A DNA stretch of 64,000 nt from Candidula unifasciata (taxonomy: Eukaryota > Mollusca > Gastropoda > Stylommatophora > Geomitridae), in the NCBI GenBank assembly GCA_905116865.2, contig CAJHNH020002524.1, forward strand, positions 408,501-472,500, in the 5' to 3' direction. The position numbers and the translations under genes are program-made. The notes under the pieces are model-generated. The model ran no database searches. It was not told where the DNA came from and saw only the letters and a list, made by a program, of their open reading frames with translations. This document shows, one piece after another, positions 21,730 to 32,015 of this stretch; within the stretch, counting starts at the first letter, position 1; the number at the start of each line of letters is the position of its first letter.

Positions 21730-21892
21730 CAATCACTATGTGTGAGTGTGTGTCTTGTTCTCTAGCCAACGGAAAGCTGCAGTGACCACCTCCATCTCCA
21801 AATCTTTCCATCTTGTGCTTGGTCTACCTTGTTCTCTACCTCCATCTCGTTTCGCGTATGTCTTATATTGTAATTTGTATGTAAAAGGACTC
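21730..21892 (-). mobile_element. LINE reverse transcriptase C-terminal fragment
   Basis: The minus strand encodes GRPSTRWKDLEMEVVTAAFR, the GRP-x-x-RW-x-DD-like segment common near the C-terminus of RTE/R4-type LINE proteins. Only about 50 codons are left, directly beside a SINE. Confidence 0.55.
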
Positions 21893-22141
21893 TTCTCCAC
21901 CCCTCTTGGCATATTGGGCACGTTGGGTTATACCTATATTTTATAGACCTGATCGGTACTTAGTAGATGATGTAGTCAGCATCATGTATGCCGTCTTTAC
22001 TTCCCAGGACGTGTACATGGTGCCCACTCAGGGCTAGGTCACCTGAAAGCAATGATTATTTGTGATAAACGTCTGGCTCCGTCAGGACTCGACCCTTCTG
22101 AACCACGGGCGAGTCTCTAACAGCTACACCACGGCGGTTCC
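21893..22141 (-). mobile_element. SINE-A copy
   Basis: Minus strand. Head at the high end (CGCCGTGGTGTAGCTGTTAG), body words CCTAGCCCTGAGTGGGC and GTCCTGGGAAGTAAAGACGG, and 3' end GCCCAATATGCCAAGAGG. Moderately diverged. Confidence 0.82.
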
Positions 22142-22955
22142 AGGTAAAATGAATGGCGAACTTCAGATAATGAAAAAATTATGTCGCCTACATTTTATTT
22201 TAATATTTTAATTCAACTTTATTTTTTGTTTAACTTCAAGTATCAGTTGAAGATTTGATGGCACAGCAGCTAAACATTTACCTGGCTCCCGAGAGGTCTT
22301 GGATTATAATCTGTATCTAGGCGAAATTGTAAAAAATAACGTTTTTCTACCATGCTGACATTGCGTAGAATGGGTATTTCAGACAATGCTATTTTCGTCG
22401 AGTTTAGACTTTGTTGGAATAATACTTCTCTTATCGTATACCACACAAAGGCTTTCGCATCTAAAGAGTGCCTACAAGTTGAAGGTATACCACAGCAAAG
22501 TACATCGAAATACCAATTCTTATGTGTACACACACACACATACACACACATTCGTATACATATATATGAATATGTAAGGGGTTTGTGTGTGCTAGCGCGG
22601 GCAATCATGTATGCGTGTGCGCGCGTGTGTATGTATGAAATGTAAATGTCCTTCTTAATTTTCCATCTTCACCTGTAATCATTCTAGATAATGAAAGACC
22701 CAATCCTCTTAGGCTAACATTAATGCATTAAAAGTAATTAATATGAGATAATTAAACTTTGCCTGCACAGAAACAATGTGGACTGTCGGGTAGCGACATG
22801 AAGGAAGAAATACTGTGGGATAATTAATTAGAAGATGGACGGCCATAGCCGGCACTGTTACTGGCTGAGATAAGATATGTGTGTAGTTTTAAGATAAGAT
22901 ATGTGTGTAGTTTTAAGAAAAAGGGCTCTTTTCCTGTTTATATATATATTTCCAT
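22142..22955. other. no gene seen; (CA)n and a 25-bp direct duplication
   Basis: (CA)n at 22,528-22,551 and GT-rich sequence to about 22,640. An exact direct duplication of GATAAGATATGTGTGTAGTT lies at 22,868-22,917. Overlapping frames at 22,270-22,645 on both strands are not supported. Confidence 0.5.
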
Positions 22956-22961
22956 AGACGG

Positions 22962-23232
22962 CGTCCGTGGCTAAGGCGTTGCGAGTCTGACTGGTAATTC
23001 AACGTACTGCGATCGAAACCTGCGTAGGCTGCGTGGATTTTTTATCGTGGTATGGGACGTCGCAGGACAACCCAGCCTCAAATGGGTACCAGGATGGGCT
23101 GTCCTGGGAAAGTAAAGACGGCCGGCGTAATGCTGACCACTTTACCCACCGAGTGCCGATTGGTCTGTAAAAATATGGGTGCTCTTACCATATGCCCTTA
23201 GGCGCTAAGAGCGAGTAAAGGGATCTTTACTT
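22962..23232 (+). mobile_element. SINE-A copy
   Basis: Plus strand. Head GGCGTCCGTGGCTAAGGCGT, B-box degraded (GCGATCGAAACC), body CAACCCAGCCTCAAATGGG, GTAAAGACGGCCGGCGTAA, ACTTTACCCACCGAGTGCC, 3' end TATGCCCTTAGGCGC and a TTTACTTTTTT tail. Confidence 0.85.
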
Positions 23233-23243
23233 TTTTCCCCCTT

Positions 23244-23440
23244 ATATTCCATAGTTGTGGATTTCAAGCTGTACGATAGACATGATCAATAAAGACAGCT
23301 TTTTTAAAGCTGGGGGGGTGAGGGGGTGGCCTAGTTGACAATGTTTTCAGTGCAGTTGTTTCCATAGTCGGGCGTACACGCCATCTGGATATGACAGGCT
23401 CGATTCCTGGCACGGTAACGAAATTACGATGTGTGTGTCC
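23244..23440 (+). mobile_element. SINE-E copy 1
   Basis: Begins ATTCCATAGTTGTGGATTTC and AAGCTGTACGATAGACATG, then a tRNA-like part (GGTGGCCTAGTTGACAATG as A-box region; GACAGGCTCGATTCCTGG as B-box). The same composite order recurs at 63,181-63,400, so the leading segment belongs to the element. Confidence 0.7.
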
Positions 23441-24238
23441 TTCTATATTTCCACTTCTGTCTATGAGTGCTGATCATTACATTGATTATTTGTTTATTAT
23501 TATAATATTGAATTCATCAAATGTACTATGGCTCTCTCTAACTTCTCACCACTACCCGAATCCCACCCCCACCCCCAAATCACTTCCAGTTCCTCTCTCT
23601 CTATTTCTTCCCAAAACACGTAGCCGCCTCATGACAAATCAAGAATCCCCTAGCCTCTACAATAATAATCAGGAATCTCCCTCATGACTGCACTAGTTAT
23701 CTGAACAATATAGTTTAGGAAATCCGAGGCAAACAACGTAATCTCTATGTGCGACACACGAGTACCCAACAATGTGCTCGTCTAGAAACGGGTCATATTG
23801 TGTGGCACTGGTCGTCATTTCCTTCCACTGCCTTCTGTCTCCTGTATTGCCAATTATAATCTATCAAACGGACATATCTCCCTTGGCGCCATGCTGCCAA
23901 TGTGTCTGACATCTTAACTGAACATAATTCTTTCTTCCTGCAAAGTTTCTGCTGTCGTGAAGTAGGCACAAGTTTTCCTGTTACGAAAACAAAACAAAAA
24001 ACAAATGTAGTTTGTTTACTTCTGACAAAAGTATGCAGTTTAGTTGTTTGTGTGTGTGTGTGTGAGAAAGGTTTATTTAATTGCAGAAGAAATAGGTTGT
24101 AAGTTTCCATGTCTTTATCGTTTGGGAAGATAATTTCTGAGCAAAACAATTCCTCAAATTTAATCCACACAAAAATATACTCGAAGCAGATGCGTTTTTC
24201 GATACACGGACAGTGGACCATTCGTGAGGTGATAGTTC
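23441..24238. other. no gene seen
   Basis: AT-rich sequence with a short (GT)n at 24,048-24,064. The 201-codon minus-strand frame at 23,793-24,398 begins inside SINE-B and loses any protein character beyond it, so I do not call it a gene. Confidence 0.5.
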
Positions 24239-24240
24239 TC

Positions 24241-24442
24241 TGAAAAGGTAAAGGTAAAGTCGGGAGATGTGAACCAGCGTCACTGCACACGGTTACAAAC
24301 CATAAGTGCTCTGCCAATAGTACAGACAGCTGATAAGAAACTGTCCGTCTATGTCGTCGTCCGCACATAATTCTGTAGCTACAGCGACGTTCCTCCATTT
24401 ACTCCAGAGTGTCACTCTGGTACCCATTTCATAGAGGCTGGG
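24241..24442 (-). mobile_element. SINE-B copy, head-truncated
   Basis: Minus strand: AAATGGAGGAACGTCGCTGT, GGACAGTTTCTTATCAGCTG, CAGAGCACTTATGGTTTGTA and a TTTACCTTTACC tail. These match the body and tail of the 20.4-kb copy. Confidence 0.82.
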
Positions 24443-24692
24443 TGAACTCCGGGTTCTCTGCAAGCTCTCACACCAGAACAGTAGATTAACTGTCCATTCT
24501 TATCCAGTACAGTTCTGGAAGGTCCTGATTAATGTTTTAAGAAAAACAAATCACTTAATATCCTCAGAAACAATGGCAAACTACTGGACGCAAATTTGCC
24601 TAGAGAAACCACACAACAGCCAGGGGCTCCTGGGATTGGTTCTGCAACGTCCTGTAAAGGATGCGCAACTAACCATTGCAACACAAAAATGC
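24443..24692 (+). mobile_element. SINE-D copy 2
   Basis: Body words ACAATGGCAAACTACTGGAC and GTTCTGCAACGTCCTGTAAA match SINE-D at 12.0 kb. Upstream, a GAGGCTGGGTGAACTCC segment is uncertain. The tRNA-like head is not clear. Confidence 0.65.
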
Positions 24693-24999
24693 ACTCAGTA
24701 TCGGCATGTGAAGCTGGCACCAAAGTCAGATCGGAGGCAGCAATCCTGGTTTGAACTTAGCAAACTTACAGTACCACGTTTTAACGAAACAAAAAGCTGC
24801 CGTGTTTACAAGGGTAAAATCAGTTCCTCAGGAGCATGAAAGATGATAGTAAAAGCGAATGGTCGTCGCAAAGTGTAGGAAAACCTGGCATATGATTTCA
24901 CATGGAGGTGGAGGCAGTCACTGCTTCCTTCTGTTGGCTTGAGAATCGGTTGTACACACATGCCGTGATTGTAACTTACTGATAGGGTATGTTGAGAAA

Positions 25000-25365
25000 A
25001 GTGGAGGGTAGTTAGCGTCCTTTGGATATTTCCCCCAGGGATGCCGGTATCTTGGGAAACGAGCAGCAGACAGACTGGCCGATTCTGCACCACTAAATGG
25101 TGAACTGATGTATGACAAGCTAGAAGTTGGCAGCGAGTGAAAAATGTGGAGGTACAAATATATTTTTACAGTCTGCGGAGAATGGCATTGCGAGGAGTTA
25201 CCAAGGGATCTGGCCGACGCACAACATTTAAGCGAAATGCCGTTAAATAATCAGTTAAAGATGCCATCGGAATTGTAACTCTTCACTTGCTGCTGAAGAC
25301 GGGGACGGACTGCTCATGGGAATGTCTCGAGTGTTGTGATGTTGATTTTTTATTAAACATTCAAC
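25000..25365 (+). mobile_element. L-RH LINE, end of RNase H and tail
   Basis: The plus strand reads GYFPQGCRYLGKRAADRLAD then SAPLNGELMYDKLEVGSE, the H/N/D-A-D-x-LA end of RNase H and the L-RH linker. At the far end LKTGTDCSWECLECCDVDF is the tail motif, followed by (ATTCAAC)n. Stops and frameshifts lie between. Confidence 0.75.
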
Positions 25366-26332
25366 ATTTAATATTCAACTTCTTCAAGCCATCTGACACT
25401 GCAAACAGGACACCACCTTCTATGAAATTTACAGATCAACAACGTGAATCCTTCCATAAGAATTCCACTATTCCAGAAATGTATTAAAGCCTAGTAGGGA
25501 TTTTCAACAAATTGAAAGTCAGAGCTTGTCAAGGCTACGGGAAACCCCATAGAGTTCCATCTTTCTGAGAGCTTTAAAACACTAAATGCACTCTTCAAAC
25601 AATCTATGAAGTTGAAGTGGAGAGAAGACTATACAAATTACAGAGCAGAGCATGTTGCAAGACGTGGAAATAAAGACGATACACAAACAAGCATGATATT
25701 TTATCATTCTGTTTCTGATTACAGAATAATATATTTTAAGGCGGGGAATAGTCTCCAGAACTTGATAATTACTGGCAAAATTGATGTAAGGAGTACACGG
25801 GCAAGGCAAAGTGATAAATACTATGATGGCCTGGTTACATCCACAGGGCAAAGTAGAAATGACATCAGCACAATGTGATCCGCGATTCTGAAGGATGGCG
25901 AATGATGACCGCTTATAATTTTAGGCGTGGCCATTAATGATGATGATTTTTCCAGGATTAGGGGCAAAAAGGAGGGGAAGGGGGGCGGTGCGATTTTTTT
26001 TCACTGATAAGGAGAACGGTGGACTAAAAAGTTTTTTGAAAAAAAACACTTTTCTAGATTAACTTACTATGTGTTCCAGATTTTGCTGCCTTAGTTCTGT
26101 TTTCTTCTACTACAGCCACAATTCTTGGGATAAGAAACAAAACAGGCCCGGCTTTGGGGTCACAACCCACGAGAAGAAATCAATGAAGAATGTTGGCGTC
26201 ACGTTGGCGTCATATTTGAGCCAGGCGGGAAGTTGGGGGGATAATCGGATGTTTTCTGTGTCCTGACCTACATTTTTTATCCGTCTGTTGTACAAATACA
26301 GATAAGTAAGGTATACGGCCTGATAAAACAAC

Positions 26333-26335
<3 letters not shown>
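25366..26335. other. no gene seen
   Basis: Frames of 66-90 codons on both strands (25,287-25,878) have no motif. G-rich patch near 25,970-25,990. Confidence 0.45.
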
Positions 26336-26337
<2 letters not shown>

Positions 26338-26388
<51 letters not shown>

Positions 26389-26500
26389 GAGAGAGACAGA
26401 CATAGAGAGAGAGTGACAGACAGAGAGAGACAGAGTGAGAGACAGTCAGAGAGAGACAGAGAGACAGACAGACAGAGAGAGAGAGAGAGAGAGAGAGACA
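26338..26500 (+). repeat. (GA)n with GACA interruptions
   Basis: About 160 bp of GA dinucleotides. The second half is broken by CAGA/GACA words. Ser/Leu-rich antisense frames are artefacts. A small (AAT)n follows at 26,617-26,631. Confidence 0.96.
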
Positions 26501-26685
26501 GCTGAAACAGCCATCAGTGCAAGTCGGCCACCACCAAGAAAATAGTGGCAGGGGGAAGACGCTCAGTTCGCTTATAATGTTTTTGAGAATGGAGTGAACC
26601 TTGTTTAACTGCACAATAATAATAATAATAAATATTATTGTTTTTACTGTGTATTGAATAGCAAATACATAGTACAAAAATGTAA

Positions 26686-26838
26686 GACATTTCCCCCTCC
26701 TTCAGGCAAATTTGGCACACAAAGCTACACTGATATTTTATAGACCCACCCTGGGTGGGTGATGCGGTCAGCACTAAGTTGGCCGCGTTTACTGCCTCAA
26801 TATTTTACCGGGTAACTATTTTAGCCTGGGTCAATCAC
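26686..26838 (-). mobile_element. SINE-A, head-truncated
   Basis: Minus-strand 3' half. Plus-strand words CCCCCTCCTTCAGGCAAATT, TTTTATAGACCCACC, GATGCGGTCAGCACTAAG and TTTAGCCTGGGTC follow the SINE-A order. Confidence 0.7.
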
Positions 26839-28045
26839 CACCAATTTAAAAAAAAAATATTTTTTATACTGAAATCAAATTTCTCACTTTATCTTGTGTC
26901 TTAATACAAACCAACACTCTGTGATTTTGTGTATGAGGGTGGTATTATTTGATTTATGTCTGTGCTTGGTATTATTTGATTTATGTATGTGCTGATGAAG
27001 GATCCAAGCCTTCACGTTCACATTTCTTTTGTGTCTGTTATATTGTGAGGCTTGCTGACATACTTTTTGTTCGGTTTTATATCTTTTCTTTAAAAATATT
27101 TCTTGTGCCTTGTAATGTTATGCTTTAAACATTCATTAGGAAGCAATAGCGAAACTGTGATTAACCGTCACGGCACAGGCCAGGGCTTTGACGGATTACC
27201 GAGTAGATGAATAAGAGAAATGTCTAAATAAATATATACAGTAACGCTATTACACTGCGGGCTTGGGACGAAAACGAATATACAATTCTTTAATTGTGAA
27301 TAATAAAGACATGTTTTACATATTTTATTTAATTTAAAAAAAATGGGCAATGTAATCTTTCATAAAAGAGTAATACTGTACATAAATGTATTGTAATGAA
27401 TTATAATCTACTATACACATACGTTACTTTAGAATAATTTGTCATCTACTTTGAGGCCCGAGCTTTCTACGCAACGATGTTTTATGTTTTAAGCACAAAT
27501 ATGATCCGTGATGCATTTGCCTATTCTTGCATTTCGATGCACTTTGAGAACAGTTTCTGCTTCTGCGTGGCTAGTTGTAGGTTTTTAGTTATGAACTCCT
27601 CCTTCATTGTTATCATTTTTGTTTTTAGACGATGAAGGACATCAGAAATTGAAGGTTAACTCTTTCAGCCCAGATGCTTTCAAAGTAGAAACCTAATTTG
27701 ACACAATAATCACAGTTAAAAGGGCAGCAGTACATGTCTTTCAACGATATAGCATGTACTATGTTGCATTCAGAATACCGGTTTTCTTGTGTATAGCAGA
27801 CCAAACATGAAATAAATAATAAAATACCGTCTGTTGCGTTGATGCACTTATACATAAGCTAAGAACACATGGTGCGTTGTTTGGGACAGAAAGAAGCTAG
27901 TGACGGTCAACAGTTTTACTGCATTATGCTTGGAATGATAAAGAAACGTATGTTCAGTGATTTTATACTGAAAGAGATAAAGAAAATAACTTGAATAAAT
28001 AAACCACATGGCAAGCAATGAACCAGTGTATGTGGGGAAAAATCA
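26839..28045. other. no gene seen; short direct duplication
   Basis: GGTATTATTTGATTTATGT occurs twice at 26,941-26,988. The rest is AT-rich, without supported frames. Confidence 0.5.
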
Positions 28046-28049
28046 TGGA

Positions 28050-28275
28050 CAGAGTAGATACGCAATAGGTTAGTGGATAACGACAAATTTCTGACACTAA
28101 CACGATTGCGTGACATGGAAGCAAATTATGGCGAAGCAGATCTATGCTTCCTTCGATGCCGAGATAGATATTATAACCAGCCTCTCATGGGACTAGTTGG
28201 TCGAGGTACCTTGAAGTGGCTGCTGCTTTATCGGAGGACTGAGCACGCATGAAAATGATTATGTTGCACTGGCGT
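28050..28275 (+). mobile_element. L-RH LINE, 3' tail
   Basis: Plus strand. ACGACAAATTTCTGACACTA, GCGTGACATGGAAGC, CGATGCCGAGATAGATATTA and CGGAGGACTGAGCACGCATG run colinear with the minus-strand copy at 13,605-13,800. The decoded tail is LLLYRRTEHA followed by stops. Confidence 0.72.
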
Positions 28276-29060
28276 CGACTGTGGTAATATAAAATTGTAT
28301 GCTTAAAGAAAATTGCACAGCTGGGTTTGTCCCAGGACAATCAACATCATAACGAAATGTGAGTCTGTTTAACTGGGTTACATAACAAATGCAACCAACG
28401 ATTACTCGTTGTCAGTCGTGATAGAATAACTGGGAGGCTGGTTTTCCACTTGTCGAATGATATCAATAGTCTACAAGTCTCCAGGGTTGATCCAAGGATT
28501 GCTGGGGTAGTCTTCATAAATTGTCTTGTTCATTTGCAATGACCAGTTGCTGGAAGCTAGAGAGAAGCAGATGTATGAAGGAGGGAGTATGTGAGTGGTT
28601 AAGAATAGGTAGGCTGACGTACGACGAGAATGAAAAAGTCATAAACTACAAGCGTTTAGCTTTGTTTTCGTTTGTAGCCCTATGAGTGTGTTTATGGAGC
28701 TCGCATCTGTATGGATTTGAAAATCTGTAAGTATATATGTATAAATGGCTGCATGCGACTGTGTGACTAATGCTGTCTGTTTGTAGTGTGTATACACCTG
28801 CGTCTCCTTGGTGAAACGGTCAAGCCGTTTGTCTCCCGTTCTGAATTTCGTGGGTTCCATTTACAGATGCGTAGTTCGATTCAAGAGTGCGATTTTTTAC
28901 GTAGAACCTAGTTGATCGTTGGTGGACCTCCTAGTAGGCCGCTTACTGTACTGAGGATGGAGACCGAGTCACATGCGATAAATCCTAGCGCAATAAACTA
29001 GATCCTCTCAATTTTAACCATTAACCTGCAGGTGTGCATAGCTATATAAACACACATGTG
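28276..29060. other. no gene seen
   Basis: Unique-looking sequence. A 73-codon minus-strand frame at 28,639-28,860 has no motif. Confidence 0.45.
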
Positions 29061-29064
29061 TGCC

Positions 29065-29563
29065 TGTCGTCTACCTAGATTGACGATAAAGAGCTAAAGA
29101 AAGCTGATCATTTTGCATATCTTGGATCTACATTGAAAAACAAACTATCGCCGGATGTCAACATCAGTTTTGGTATGGCTACAACAAAAACAATGAGCAG
29201 ATTAGAAATTAGAAACATCAAATGCTTTTGAGAGAAAAGAACGTTCTGGTTTAAAACAAAAACTCGTGTCAACAAGACTTGTGTTTTCGGCACTCTTTTT
29301 TATGGCTGTGAAACATGGTCAACTTATTAGCACCAGAAGTAGCTGCTAAATAGCGGTTACTTGCGATTTCTGAGAAGACTACTTGGTGTTAAGTTGCAAC
29401 TACCAAGAATACTTGATGTTAAGTCGCAACTAATGAGAATACTTGGTGTTAAGTTTGAACTAACAAGATTACTTGGTATTGTGTCGCAAAACAGGATCAT
29501 AAACACTGAGCTATTGGAAAGAGCAGGCATAACCACGTCAGCTTCAAGTGCCGATTGGTCGAT
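29065..29563 (+). mobile_element. LINE reverse transcriptase fragment with a fourfold 10-residue duplication
   Basis: The plus strand, in one frame with two stops, reads IDDKELKKADHFAYLGSTLK, FGMATTKTMSRLEIRN and FYGCETWS, then the thumb-like RFLRRLLGV and NRIINTELLERAGITTSA. These are the FxYLGS, YGCE-W and RRLLG...ERA blocks of LINE reverse transcriptases. At 29,371-29,490 a 30-bp unit is present four times (LRRLLGVKLQ, LPRILDVKSQ, LMRILGVKFE, LTRLLGIVSQ), where related proteins have one. The TTAA MITE follows immediately. Confidence 0.78.
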
Positions 29564-29708
29564 TTAACTCTTCGAGTCCCAAGGAACGCATCATACGTTC
29601 ATAGATTACTCCTAGAAGCCCAATGAACGCACGATGCGCCGATTTTATGTCTCTCGTGACTACCCCTTGGGCTTGTGATGCAAAACCCTCTGGGACTCAA
29701 AGAGTTAA
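29564..29708 (+). mobile_element. TTAA-flanked MITE (piggyBac-like), copy 2
   Basis: 145 bp bounded by TTAA at 29,564-29,567 and 29,705-29,708. Inverted termini are CTCTTCGAGTCCCA and TGGGACTCAAAGAG. The interior shares AACGCATCATACGTTCATAG and AGAAGCCCAATGAACGCA with copy 1. Both TTAA sites are intact, so this is the better-kept copy. Confidence 0.87.
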
Positions 29709-29872
29709 ATGTAGCTCTAGCCAAAATTCACACTCAGTCAGAGCGTGGGAAAGACTGCTTTACATTACTATGAAAAGTATCCTTACGCCCCTCTTCCTCG
29801 CCCAACCCCCACACAATTGTTGGCGGCTCTTTTTGATTTGCCACTTAATACGAATAAGAAGAAACTCCACAG
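29709..29872. other. short unassigned stretch
   Basis: Possibly the continuation of the LINE interrupted by the MITE. No clear coding match was seen. Confidence 0.3.
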
Positions 29873-29874
29873 GG

Positions 29875-30160
29875 GAGCACGTACAGCAAGGATCTACCAA
29901 TCGTCAGTAGAAGTAATCTCTCGTCGACAAACGTTTCGGCCCACGAGCTCCTAGACGTTTTCAGAGAGTTCATGAAGCTCAGGGTTGCTTCCCCTGCTGC
30001 ACGAAATTACCGGATGTTGTTCGGATAGGGACAAGACGAATTGGTGATTTTGTAGAAGGCACTGTGAGATAAGAAAATAGGGAAAAAATAAAACAGGATA
30101 TAGAAGACCGGTACCGAATCGTAACACCTTGAGGCACTAACCCCCACAACCCTTTGATTG
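29875..30160 (-). mobile_element. Penelope-like (PLE-type) repeat, copy 1
   Basis: On the minus strand this is colinear with the plus-strand copy at 54,905-55,140. Shared words are CAAGACGAATTGGT-type sequence, CATCCGGTAATT, GAAGCAACCCTGAGCTTCA, CGTGGGCCGAAACGT and GTAGATCC. The hammerhead-like core in the middle is the reason for proposing a Penelope-like element, whose terminal repeats are known to carry minimal hammerhead ribozymes. No reverse transcriptase frame is attached here. Confidence 0.5.
29918..29968 (-). ncRNA. degenerate hammerhead-ribozyme-like motif
   Basis: On the minus strand: CTCT, then CTGAAAA (canonical CTGATGA with two changes, including the catalytic G8 position), a stem II segment of about 20 nt, GAAAC, a very short stem III (GTTT), cleavage-site-like GTC, then GACGAGAG. 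Outer CTCT/AGAG can pair as part of stem I, with unpaired bases next to the core. The layout fits minimal type I hammerheads of Penelope-like elements, but the core changes should abolish cleavage. Confidence 0.4.
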
Positions 30161-31025
30161 CAAGCCAGATTAGAGACTTAAAATCACAGGAGAAACAAAC
30201 AGGAGTAGACATGCGGAAATAATAGAAAGAACGATTATTGGCAGAATAAGGGAACACAAAGTAAAATAGACAGAAGTTTTGCAGAAAAATAAAAACGATG
30301 AATGAAATTAATGAAAGAGCTATTGAATGGGGAAAATAAAAAAGTAGAAAAAAAAGAAAAAAGCAAAAGAAAGAAAGAAAGAAAGGCAGATAAAGAAAGA
30401 AAAGAAGGAAAGAAAGAAAAAAGACAGAAGGAAGGAAAGAAAAAGGAGAAAAAGTATGGAGCATTCGTGTAGATTTATATGGTCTAACTTGCCCACGAAG
30501 AAGCATAATCCGTGTGCCAACAAAGCCAGTAGCTCTGGACTAAGTAATCTTTTCTTGCCAGAGTGGAATTTAAAGGATTCCCTCAACTCGGCCCAGGCGC
30601 CAACAGGGAAGCTGCCCCCATCGATCGCCGCTGACTTAGTCCTCAAAGTTGTAGCCGTGGTCAGTGAAGAAATGTCGGCAACATAGAGTGTAGAGACAGC
30701 ACGTTTCCTTCGGAAGAAACCTGATTAAATGCTACGAAATTAGAGAATCTTAGATACACAAAAAACGGGGACTTTAGAGAAAGAGGCACTCCAGGGGTCA
30801 GACAGTGAGGATGGAAGGTCAGGATGTGAGGGTTTAAATTCGAGGTCAAATGGGTGGAAATGAAACTACTACAAGTGTAGGGAAGATATTTGTTATTGAT
30901 CAAAGTATATATTGACATATTTACTTTAATCAAATGCAATATGTTTGTTGCGGAATATATAAATATTCAAAACGTGATATGTATTTAAAAATTAGTATGT
31001 TTTTTTTTAAGCTTTATATACATTC
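30161..31025. other. no gene seen; GAAA-rich stretch
   Basis: Purine-rich imperfect GAAA/AAGAAAG sequence at about 30,335-30,455. The 175- and 108-codon minus-strand frames across it are composition artefacts. Confidence 0.55.
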
Positions 31026-31029
31026 TGTT

Positions 31030-31110
31030 GGAAAACATTTTCTGCGGGAGACTGAGCATCTATGGGTCTGCCCGGTGTGCTGTGATGTCGATTCTTAAGT
31101 CAGCAATAAC
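31030..31110 (+). mobile_element. L-RH LINE, extreme 3' tail
   Basis: The plus strand reads LRETEHLWVCPVCCDVDS, matching LRMGTKRLWECPECCDV at 21.1 kb. Only the last 25 or so codons remain. Confidence 0.68.
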
Positions 31111-31149
31111 TTAGAAAAGGTATATTTAATTTGTACATCAGTAGATATG

Positions 31150-31378
31150 CAAGATATAGGCCTCTACAATAAATAAGTAAAGTAAGTAAAGTAAAGGACC
31201 CTTTCCACGCCTTTAGGCGTATAGGGCATATAGGGCTAGACCTATATTTGTATAGACCAACGGCACAAGATAGGTGATGTGGTCAGCATCACACCGGCCG
31301 CCTCTACTTCCCGGGATTGCACCCGGTACCCACTCAAGGCTGGGTCGACCTGGGAGCCAAGGTCATTTTTGAAGAAAA
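31150..31378 (-). mobile_element. SINE-A, head-truncated, with (TTTAC)n tail
   Basis: Minus strand. The 3' tail reads GGGTCCTTTACTTTACTTAC. The body has CCCAGCCTTGAGTGGGTACC, GGGAAGTAGAGGCGGCCGG and TGTGATGCTGACCACATCACC. One of the least diverged bodies in the window. The tRNA-like head is absent. Confidence 0.85.
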
Positions 31379-31444
31379 GTCTACCTCTATAATAGTGTTT
31401 GAAAAAAAAAATACTTCATAGGGTTTCATGCACGTTAATAGGTT

Positions 31445-31550
31445 CACATGTCTAACTAGCCTAAAATTAGTACCAAGTAAATGCATGGGAAGTAAAGGCA
31501 ACCATCGTGATGTTAAGCATGTCAGCCATCGAAGGCTTTAAAAGCCCCTA
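31445..31550 (+). mobile_element. SINE-A fragment, inverted to its neighbour
   Basis: TTAGTACCAAGTAAATGC, TGGGAAGTAAAGGCAACC and GTGATGTTAAGCATGTCAGC follow the SINE-A body order. Together with the previous feature it forms an imperfect inverted pair about 70 bp apart. Confidence 0.6.
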
Positions 31551-31704
31551 CCAACCTTTTCATCCCTTAAAACACAACCAACATTTAAAAAAAGAAAGGC
31601 ATTAGAAGAGGAGCTGTCGCATGACCAGCAAACACACCTCTCCTTTTTGGGCCTGTCCTCATCTTGTACACCCCTATGTAAATAGTCTTATTTCAAATAT
31701 AGTT

Positions 31705-32015
31705 CTAAGAGTAGCGAAGATTTTTTCCAAGGGTCGAACTACCTCCTGTTACGGGAAAGGAATTGTTTGGCTGATATACTTTTCGTTCGGTTTAATATAC
31801 TTCCTTGCTATTTTAAAAATGAACTCTTCTGCTATAAGTATATAGTCCTTCTTTGATAAGAATGGGCCAAGATGTCGGGAAAATGTACTCAGTTCAATCC
31901 TATTTCTATTGGGAGTGAATTATATTTAATTCACTCATAGATAAGTAATTTCTAAGAGTAGCGAAGCCTTTTTCCTTGGGCCGAACTACCACCTGTTATG
32001 CTGAAATTATTGTTC
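31705..32015 (+). repeat. two direct repeats of about 65 bp
   Basis: TTCTAAGAGTAGCGAAGATT ... CGAACTACCTCCTGTTA at about 31,707-31,752 recurs as TTCTAAGAGTAGCGAAGCCT ... CGAACTACCACCTGTTA at about 31,949-31,999. Spacing is about 242 bp. Origin unknown; could be LTR-like or a local duplication. Confidence 0.75.

Noticed and set aside
23793..24398. 201-codon minus-strand frame
   Set aside because: Its first 50 or so residues are antisense-type SINE-B sequence. The rest has no motif, no splice sites and no second support.
31705..32015. LTR retrotransposon with short LTRs
   Set aside because: Repeats are too short and diverged. No TG...CA ends, primer-binding site or coding domain were seen between them.
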